From positions 1 to 26,084 of the IMG/VR virus record IMGVR_UViG_3300020166_000103: a DNA stretch of 26,084 bases. The stretch is one strand, 5' to 3'. Under the pieces are notes generated by a model. That model did no database searches and had not been told where the DNA came from. It worked only from the letters and a program-made list of their open reading frames with translations. Of the stretch, positions 8,125-15,400 are shown piece after piece (the stretch's first letter is position 1; every line of letters starts with the position of its first letter). The translations under genes and the position numbers were made by a program. The DNA is from a virus.

Positions 8125-9506
8125 GTTTTATAACTGAAGAGTCTGGAGTATGCCTTTCGGAGACCGGAAATTCGGTGCTTGCTGGGTGCGACTTTTTAAT
8201 AGATGAGTTGGGCAGAAAGTATATACTGACAGAAGGAGCAAAAAGAATAATCCCAGAAGGGGATTGTTTCCCAATTACTGACTTTGACTGTAGCAAGCTT
8301 GATAGAATTACTGTGGATAGCGGAAAATTTGTAACCATAATTAATACTTGCAATCTTCCTTTAACTATAACCGGCTTTAAAAACGACGACCCATTAAGAT
8401 TTTCCATATTTAAGTACCCGGAATATTCAGGCTACGCAGAATATAATACTGGTAACACTCAAGAGCTTCCTTTTACTGTCGAACCATTCCAAAGAGTAAA
8501 TATAAATACCTTTTTTCATCCTTTATATTCCGAGCTCGAAAGTGGAAACGCAGGAACTTATGAGAATAGAACTGGAGATAAGTTTGAGTCTAACGTTTCA
8601 ATACTTCCGGGTTTTGAGGTATTGAACTGTGTGGAGGACCCAAATACTTCTATTTTATGGTGGGAGGAAAATGAGTATTGTGATTTAGTTTTATTAAATG
8701 ATGCGGAGAAATCTTTTAATCCTGCAGCTCAGTGGTTTCAGGAGTCTGGTGATGATAACTATCAAGTCAGGGAGTCATTATTTGAATCATACACTGAAGA
8801 TGCTCAGTATTTTGAAGAGAAAGGTGAAGAAGATGTGGCGGTAAAGTACAACTCAAAAGCTATATCTTCTTATTGTTCGCCAAAGTTTAAATTAGAAGGA
8901 GAGTTTATCTGCGAGCCGGTTGATAGAGACTTCTTGAATAATGACGAAAACTTTATAGAGCCCGACCTTTCAGTATTGAAAAAAATACAGAATGACTATT
9001 TTTTAAGTAAGAAGAAAACGATAGAGATTAACACTACTGATGTAGTGACAGTTCAGAATATTTACCAAGGATTAAAGGACTCTTCTTTAGCTTACGCGGC
9101 AATGTTGAATAATATGCAACCTAATTGGTATGAAGCTTATGGGAACCTAGGAATATCTGGAGCTCTAGGCGTTTTTCATTCCTTAGTGCAGGGGGTTATA
9201 GATGCAGGCCAGGATAATGACATAAACAATTTACTGCAATCCTCGTTACCTGCAACACAAGTGAGTTATGGAGACAAGAAGATTCAAGTTTCTTACGCAA
9301 GTAATAACACCTCTGAAGTGCAACTTGATGGGTATAATTGGACAGGAATGATTATCAAAAACGAACCAGTTGAAAACGCTGGAGACGTAAGTAATCAAGC
9401 TGTATTTTTTAACGCAGAAATTATTCCAGGAGAAGCAAAAGATGTAAGAATGTTTATTGTCGATAGTGGAGATTTTAATAACTACCCAATGAAAGAGACG
9501 ATATGA
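8121..9506 (+). CDS. Tail-associated protein with Ig-like (ASPM/SPD-2/Hydin-type) N-terminal domain
   Basis: 461 residues from the ATG at 8121. I prefer this start to the in-frame ATG at 8100 because 8121 gives the ATGA overlap seen at neighbouring junctions. Residues of about 65-165 contain FVTIINTCNLPLTITGF followed by DDPLRFSIF. This resembles Ig-like domains of the ASPM/SPD-2/Hydin or choice-of-anchor type (N-x-C, PLTITG, DPxxFxI). An acidic W/Y module follows (about 178-241). The rest contains a helical part (NIYQGLKDSSLAYAAMLNN, ALGVFHSLVQGVIDAG), then a beta-rich tail; I do not recognise this half. No membrane segment is visible. The place between M-like and L-like genes suggests a tail-tip or fibre-attachment component. 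That is inference from position. Confidence 0.55.
   Translation: MSFITEESGVCLSETGNSVLAGCDFLIDELGRKYILTEGAKRIIPEGDCFPITDFDCSKLDRITVDSGKFVTIINTCNLPLTITGFKNDDPLRFSIFKYPEYSGYAEYNTGNTQELPFTVEPFQRVNINTFFHPLYSELESGNAGTYENRTGDKFESNVSILPGFEVLNCVEDPNTSILWWEENEYCDLVLLNDAEKSFNPAAQWFQESGDDNYQVRESLFESYTEDAQYFEEKGEEDVAVKYNSKAISSYCSPKFKLEGEFICEPVDRDFLNNDENFIEPDLSVLKKIQNDYFLSKKKTIEINTTDVVTVQNIYQGLKDSSLAYAAMLNNMQPNWYEAYGNLGISGALGVFHSLVQGVIDAGQDNDINNLLQSSLPATQVSYGDKKIQVSYASNNTSEVQLDGYNWTGMIIKNEPVENAGDVSNQAVFFNAEIIPGEAKDVRMFIVDSGDFNNYPMKETI
8652..8843 (+). repeat. Acidic W/Y-rich protein module C
   Basis: About residues 178-241 of the 8121-9506 product. It begins ILWWEENEYCDLVLLND, then reads AQWFQESGDDN, SLFESYTED and AQYFEEKGEEDVAV. 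It is the clearest copy: the QWF and QYF halves look like a tandem duplication of one short unit. Confidence 0.65.
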
Positions 9507-10648
9507 ATATTTACAGTATGTCCTCTGGTGACAACGACCCAAGTAATGATTATGTAAGAATGCACGTTGCGATGGACGCTGGGACGAGTTCGAATATACG
9601 AATATATAATAGTGGAATATCTGGGGTAATTCAGTATAGCTCTACTTCTGATTACGCATGGAAGGTTGAGAGGGTTAAATATATTTCCGAAGAAACTGTT
9701 GAACTAAGCGCATCAGAGAATCAAAAAATTGGTTACCCTTCAGGTTTTGCGTGGATTCCTGGAGATTCAATATCTTCTCTTTCTAATTCAGAAGAAGTTG
9801 AGACAGGAAAACTAGATTCGTTGACGGAGAAGTCAGAATTAAGTAATAACGAATATTTGAAATCTGGATCGCTTGTATTAGAAGACTTGTATGATGATGA
9901 GTGGAGCCCTCAGGGTATAATGAAGGTTTCAAACGTATATTCTCTCAAGGGTAACATGCCTTTTGTGAATATAAAAAATAAAGAAATAAGCTCAACTGGG
10001 TCTTTTGATATTTACGCTTCGTCACTTGAAGGATGCATTTTCACAATGGATATAAAAAGGGATTTCATAAGCGGGGATTCCAACGGGCCTGGTAGCTTGT
10101 TATTGCCAGACTTAATAAAAACAAAAACAACATCTTCAGTGAGCAAGGGTGAAACTTTAAAAGAGTGGAACAGCATGTTTGAGATAAACCAAAACTCCAA
10201 CGTAGATTCTATATTCAAAAACGGACAAAACAGAGATGAAGTTTTTATCCAAGAAATGCAGAATTATTTAGAAAAAAATTGGTACAACAAGTTAAAAAGA
10301 AATTTGTGGGGAAATTATATAGATAATGAAAGCATACAATTAAGCTCAAGAGATCCAGAAACATTAAAGAATCATATATTCTATTGTTTTTATTATTTTG
10401 GAGCTTCTGATGATATAAATATATTATCTAATACTAGTTTTAGTAGTAGCGAGGGAATGAATTGGTATATTGGTCTTGGTGGTAAAAGTTTATTTTCGGA
10501 AAACGTAAGGGCGCTAAGATCTGAACTCGCATACCTTCCAGTAGTAAAGCAAACAAAAGAGATAACAAAAATATACGCATCTCCTCCAAGAACAACTTAT
10601 TCATACAATTTACAAAATAATATTAATATTGCTGATTTTATTGATTAA
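9503..10648 (+). CDS. Hypothetical tail-operon protein
   Basis: 381 residues, starting at an ATG that overlaps the preceding stop (ATGA). I do not recognise a family. The N-terminal third is beta-rich and polar (NIRIYNSGISGVIQYSS, YAWKVERVKYISEETVEL). A central acidic stretch runs from about residue 90 to 140. The last third looks helical, with aromatic-rich segments (MQNYLEKNWYNKLKRNLWGN, FYCFYYFGASDD). No cysteine pairs, catalytic motif, signal peptide or transmembrane helix is evident. The 3' end of the gene (about 10380-10450) is very A+T-rich. It may act together with the preceding product, since the two are tightly coupled and both lack lambda counterparts. Its position before the L-like gene suggests a tail-tip or assembly role, which is only inference. 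Confidence 0.5.
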   Translation: MNIYSMSSGDNDPSNDYVRMHVAMDAGTSSNIRIYNSGISGVIQYSSTSDYAWKVERVKYISEETVELSASENQKIGYPSGFAWIPGDSISSLSNSEEVETGKLDSLTEKSELSNNEYLKSGSLVLEDLYDDEWSPQGIMKVSNVYSLKGNMPFVNIKNKEISSTGSFDIYASSLEGCIFTMDIKRDFISGDSNGPGSLLLPDLIKTKTTSSVSKGETLKEWNSMFEINQNSNVDSIFKNGQNRDEVFIQEMQNYLEKNWYNKLKRNLWGNYIDNESIQLSSRDPETLKNHIFYCFYYFGASDDINILSNTSFSSSEGMNWYIGLGGKSLFSENVRALRSELAYLPVVKQTKEITKIYASPPRTTYSYNLQNNINIADFID

Positions 10649-10666
10649 TTAATTTATAATATATAT

Positions 10667-11701
10667 ATGAAAGATACAGGTAAAAATATTAAAGCTTTAT
10701 TCGAGCTGGATCCTTCTGCTATTATATGTTTGTATAAGATAGATTTAAAAGGGAAAGGTCAGTATTTATTTCATGCTGGAGAAAATGGATATAAAAATAA
10801 GCTAGTATTCAATAGCCAGGAGTACGATTTCTTTCCTATAAAGGCTGACGGCTTTGAGATTCAAGGAGATGGCAGATTGCCCAGACCTAAATTAACATTC
10901 ACAAACCATCAAGGAGTAATCTCATTGCGCCTGAATCACTTTGACGATTTTATTAATTACAAAGTCACTAGAATAAAAACATTTGTTAAATATTTAGATG
11001 CAGTTAATTTTCCTAATAATTTTAATCCTCACGCCGAACCTGATCCTGATGCGGCTTTTGGTGAAGATGTTTTCTTTGTTAATCAAAAAACAAAAGAAGA
11101 TGATAATATAGTAGAGTTCGAATTGGTTTCACTGCTTGAGTTGCAGAACGCAAGCGTGCCAGCTAGAACAGTATACTCTAATAGTTGTCCTTGGCAGTAC
11201 AGAGGAGATATAGGTTGTGGATATAAAGGTAAGCCAATATCAAATGGTAAAAATAAAAGGTTTGTGCCAAGCGGTTATAATGAAGATATGGTTGGGTCTG
11301 AAGTATATTTTAGCGGCGAATTTAAAACAGAAGAGTTTGCTAAATTTGAGGAAGGAAATGTTTATCCAGATTGGTCTATAACTTCTACTTATTCCAAAGG
11401 AGATACCGTTAAGCTAGTCCCTTACGATCATGATTCTTCATTGAATCCTATTGATATTTATGTTTGCCTGAATGATGGTGTTAGGTCGAACCCTATTTAC
11501 GATACAGAAAATTGGGTTTTAGATGATTGCGATAGAAGTTTATGTGGATGCAGGCTTAGATTCTCAGATTCAGCTACAGGAGCTGGAGGCGGAAAAAGAA
11601 TTACAGAGAACCCAGAGGGTAAGGATCAGTTCTGGACCGAATCAGAAGAAGGTCTTCCCTTTGGAGGTTTTCCCGGAGTTGACCCTTATGAGTTTAAATA
11701 A
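10667..11701 (+). CDS. L: Minor tail protein L-like, iron-sulfur tail-tip protein
   Basis: 344 residues. The N-terminal part matches the gpL pattern: a short helix, FELDPSAIICLYKIDL, then GRLPRPKLTFTN and a segment beginning SLLELQNASVPARTVYSNSC. The cysteines at 174 and 184 (SCPWQYRGDIGCGY), then 288, 293 and 295 (DDCDRSLCGCRLRF), correspond to the cluster-binding cysteines of lambda gpL, which carries a [4Fe-4S] cluster; one of the last pair may be the ligand. Between the second and third cysteine about 100 residues are inserted. This insert contains a chitin/carbohydrate-binding-like pattern (W, TYSKGDTVKL, IYVCLNDG, NWVLDD). The protein ends with a GGF-rich tail (FGGFPGVDPYEFK). Known role of the family: part of the tail tip joined to J and K. 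The start has no clear Shine-Dalgarno sequence; the 18-base gap upstream is nearly all A and T. Confidence 0.85.
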   Translation: MKDTGKNIKALFELDPSAIICLYKIDLKGKGQYLFHAGENGYKNKLVFNSQEYDFFPIKADGFEIQGDGRLPRPKLTFTNHQGVISLRLNHFDDFINYKVTRIKTFVKYLDAVNFPNNFNPHAEPDPDAAFGEDVFFVNQKTKEDDNIVEFELVSLLELQNASVPARTVYSNSCPWQYRGDIGCGYKGKPISNGKNKRFVPSGYNEDMVGSEVYFSGEFKTEEFAKFEEGNVYPDWSITSTYSKGDTVKLVPYDHDSSLNPIDIYVCLNDGVRSNPIYDTENWVLDDCDRSLCGCRLRFSDSATGAGGGKRITENPEGKDQFWTESEEGLPFGGFPGVDPYEFK

Positions 11702-12415
11702 ATGTTTGAGAGAGAAGTCATAGTTCATGCAGAGAGCAATCCAGAAGAAGAAGTGTGTGGATTTATTTTGCTTCATAAAGATTTAACTGTATCAGTTGAG
11801 CCCGCAATAAATGAACATTCGGCGCCAAGAGATTGCTTTACAATATCGCCAAAAAGCTTCATAAAACATTCTATAGACAAAACAATAGTAGGAATATACC
11901 ACTCTCATCCAAGGAGCAACGAGAGGCCTTCTCCGCCAGATATAGCTATGTCTGAGGAAATGGGTATTCCTTATTTAATCTACAGCGTAATAACCAAGAA
12001 GTTTTTTCTTTATTACCCCGAAAGCTATGAGCCAGAAAAGCTTACTGGAAAACCTTACATCAAGGGCTTCTTTGAATGCACCTGTATGTTCAAAGACTAT
12101 TTCAAAAAAGAACTAAACATAAACATATCTAAATGGAACGAAAACTATTGGCTTCCACAAGAAGATAAAGACGCAAATAAACTATTAATAAATATATTAA
12201 ATAATAATTTAAAAAAAATAGAAGATAAAAAATTACAAAAACATGATGTAATATTATTTCAAGTAAAGAAAAATTTTAGATATCATGTTGGTATATATTG
12301 TGGAGATGATTACTTCTTGCATCAGGCCACTGGTATTTTATCCAGGAGAGAGTTATTGGACGAACGCTGGCAAGCAAAAATAAAAGAAGTGTACAGACAT
12401 CCATCGTTAGTGTAA
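11702..12415 (+). CDS. K: Tail assembly protein K-like: JAMM metalloprotease plus NlpC/P60 domain
   Basis: 237 residues, starting right after the previous stop. Residues 1-110 are a JAB/JAMM (Mov34/MPN) domain: Glu17 in EEVCGF and the complete HxH-x7-S-x2-D motif at His67, His69, Ser77 and Asp80 (HSHPRSNERPSPPD). Residues of about 115-237 are an NlpC/P60-like cysteine peptidase domain: catalytic Cys126 in GKPYIKGFFECTC, His195 in YHVGIYCGDDYFLHQ. The two-domain layout is that of lambda gpK, which takes part in tail-tip assembly and probably acts on peptidoglycan crosslinks. Between Cys126 and His195, around 12181-12240, there is an extremely A+T-rich stretch encoding Asn/Lys-rich sequence; only 4 of those 60 bases are G or C by hand count. 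Both active sites look intact. Confidence 0.88.
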   Translation: MFEREVIVHAESNPEEEVCGFILLHKDLTVSVEPAINEHSAPRDCFTISPKSFIKHSIDKTIVGIYHSHPRSNERPSPPDIAMSEEMGIPYLIYSVITKKFFLYYPESYEPEKLTGKPYIKGFFECTCMFKDYFKKELNINISKWNENYWLPQEDKDANKLLINILNNNLKKIEDKKLQKHDVILFQVKKNFRYHVGIYCGDDYFLHQATGILSRRELLDERWQAKIKEVYRHPSLV

Positions 12416-12423
12416 ATATACAT

Positions 12424-12428
12424 AAGGA
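12424..12428 (+). promoter_or_regulatory. Shine-Dalgarno site for the I-J fusion gene
   Basis: AAGGA lies six bases before the ATG at 12435, with a second AAGG adjoining the start. It is the clearest ribosome binding site in the tail operon, and it belongs to one of the few genes not started by a stop/start overlap. Confidence 0.6.
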
Positions 12429-12434
12429 AAAAGG

Positions 12435-15400
12435 ATGAAAAGGGTATTTTTACACGGAGAACTCGGGAAAAAGTTCGGTAAGGAATGGAAGCTAGACGTT
12501 AGCTCTCCGTCTGAAGCTGTGTCTGCACTGTTCGCTAACGATAGAGAAATAGAATCATACCTTAACAAGAAAGAAAAAGCAGGAATACATTATGGTATAA
12601 AAAAAGAGAAAAGCGACAACTTTATAGATCAAGTTGACTACGTATTGCCAACAAAAGAAGATATACATATATTTCCTATGCCGCAAGGATCAGGATTCGT
12701 TGGCAGCTTATTCATGATGGCAATTCAGACCGCCGCAAGCATGTATATTTCAAAAAAAATATCGGAAGCAATGGAAAGAGACGACAGCACTCTAGTTGCG
12801 CAAACTCAATCGTTTTTATTTAATGGGTCCGATAATAGATACCAGCAGGGGGCAACTGTGCCTCTTGGTTATGGCAGAATGAAAATTGGAAGCAATGTTA
12901 TATCTTCATGCATTGTTAATTATGATTACGATTCGGAAAAAGGGCAGATTTTTAATTTCAAAAAAGGATTATACAGCCTCGTTCCTAGTTATAGTAAATA
13001 CTACTTGCCTCAAGGCTGTCTGTTTTCTGCATTCGCGTTGAATTTATTTGATGGAAGTAGCGACTTTAAAGCTTCTGATCCAGCTTATCAATTTTTAAAA
13101 AATAACTTACCAACAACTTATTTCGGAGCAAACGATGGAATTTATGGTCAATATACGGATGCTGATACTTATGCGAAATCAGTAACGACAGTGAAGCAGG
13201 AAAAAACCGGCAATGCAGTTGCGGGTTATTTTTATTACAACTATAACTGGTTAAAGGGTGTCAATATAGATAGAATGGGGGTAAAAGGAGTCGATGGAAA
13301 CTGGACCACTGTATCAAAGGCAGACAACACCTATAAGGTAAAAGAATCGGACGCGTCTACAAGTTCTTATGTTTGTCTTCAAAGCGTACCACTGCCTGAT
13401 GACGAGGTTAAAGAAAAAGAATTTTATCCAATATCTTTTGCGGAAGACGGAGAGATAGAATATATAGCCGGAAAAGATAAATCATTTGAAGGGTTTTTTC
13501 CTATACCGGTTGGACAGAGGTGGAGAAATGGGAACAAAAATGATGGAGTTGGATGGTTTAAATTAGAATCAACATCTATATATAAAGCTGTAGACTTAGC
13601 CTGCGAGGGTCCAATTGATGGGCTTTGTGATAAAAATGGAGAAACTTTGGTATTCAATAAAGAATCAAAAAAAATAACAGATCCTAGTGACCCTAGGTTT
13701 TTAAGAAATCCTGATGACGATTATCTTCAGGGAGTTATATTAGATGACGCACAAGTAAAAGAAGTAAACCTAGGAACAGTTCCACCTAAGGATGCATATA
13801 ATATAAATGAGTTTGACATAGACATAGGACAAAGCAGAGGCGGCGTTATTGGTACAAATGATCAATCACTCCTTGACCCTCAATATTTATTCTCAGCAAA
13901 TACCAAAGATATTAACGCGCCACTTTACGGGCCAAGAGAAATAAACCCTAATAATATAATAGGAAACGCAAATAACCTTCAACCTTTCGAAAAAAACAAA
14001 ACATACAAGCAAGGAGATTATATTTCATATCAAGAGGGTGCTGGAGAAAAATATACATATAAAATAAATACCAGCTTAGCTAATCCTTTCAGTAGGCATG
14101 CAAGCCATAATTATAGCGAAAGTGAAACTGAAATAGTTTATGTAGGAGCGGGTGATGCTGCTGAGTTTTATACAACAACCCCGCTAATTAATGGATACCA
14201 GACTTTCTATGGAGAGTACGTAAACATAGACGAAGATAAATTTTATGAAGATGGAGACCTAGTAAGGTCTGCCAGGCATGATGGAGGGGTTGAGTATTAC
14301 CAAATGGGTGCTGACGCAAGAGATTTTTTGGGTACTTTTGATGAAGAAGCAACTTACGAAGGACAAGAGGGTAAAGTCTTGATGCAGAAATTGTCAGAAG
14401 AAAAAAATACAACATCACCAATATACAAAATAACAGGGGATTATTCTCCGGGGAAGACTATACAGGTAACACCTGAGATAACTAGACCTTTTGGTTTTCA
14501 AGATTTCACAAAACAACTTTCAGCTAAAGATAGGGGCAATGATAAAAAAGTAACTACTACAGACCCTATTTATATATTGCAAAATACAGAGGACGTAGAG
14601 GTAAGCGCTAGAGAATGGGCTTCTGAGGCTCAATTGACTCCAGGGCAAATACCAGAACTATGGCAATCCATCAAAATAAATGGAGTTAAAGATGTAAAAA
14701 ATGGGCCAGGAGGTCCAGGAGAAGAAGGAGAAGATAGGGACGATTTACGTACTAAAATATTTTTATTAGCTGGAACCGCAGATCAGGTAGCAATTAGGTC
14801 TTCAGAGGAAGAATACTATGTGAGTCACACGGTTATCAACCCATTAGTCGAAGAGCTCTACGTCACAATTCAGCTCGACCAATTATCATACATATACGAG
14901 GGGGACACAGTAGAGGTAACATACAAAATAGGAAAACTTTGGAATTGGATAATGACTGCTTACCAGGTCTATCACGGAGCAATGCTGGGAAAGTATTTAT
15001 ATGACGCAACGTTACAAGCGCGCGTTTCAATTGCAGCCGCTAAAGATCCCATGCTACTTGACCTAGTGCCTGCCGCAGCAGAGCTTGGATCGGGGGATTT
15101 GTTAGCGGCAGGATATGAGGTTGCAATGCTAGCAGCTTGGACAGTTATAAAAGGTTTTATAAACCCTGATGATGGATGGAATATTGGAACAAAAATAGAA
15201 AACGCAGGAGAGATTTGGCCAAACAAAGCTAAGTTTAGAATAAAATACGGAAATGAAGGAGAAACTCCTTTCTCTACCGATATTTACATTTATGGCGTGG
15301 CCACGAGTTCATACAGAAAAGATGTTAAAATTTATTTACCAAAGAATCCATCTAGAAAGGATAGGATAGTAAAGGTTTACAAATTAAACAGAGAAAGAAA

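Noticed and set aside
10655-10660. TATAAT in the 18-base gap before the L-like gene, as a promoter
   Set aside because: It lies six bases from the ATG, which would give a leaderless message, and no good -35 sits at the right distance. The gap is almost pure A/T, so a chance match is likely.
12181-12240. Very A+T-rich patch in the K-like gene as a regulatory or origin element
   Set aside because: It stays in frame and encodes a plausible Asn/Lys-rich loop between catalytic residues, so it is treated as coding.
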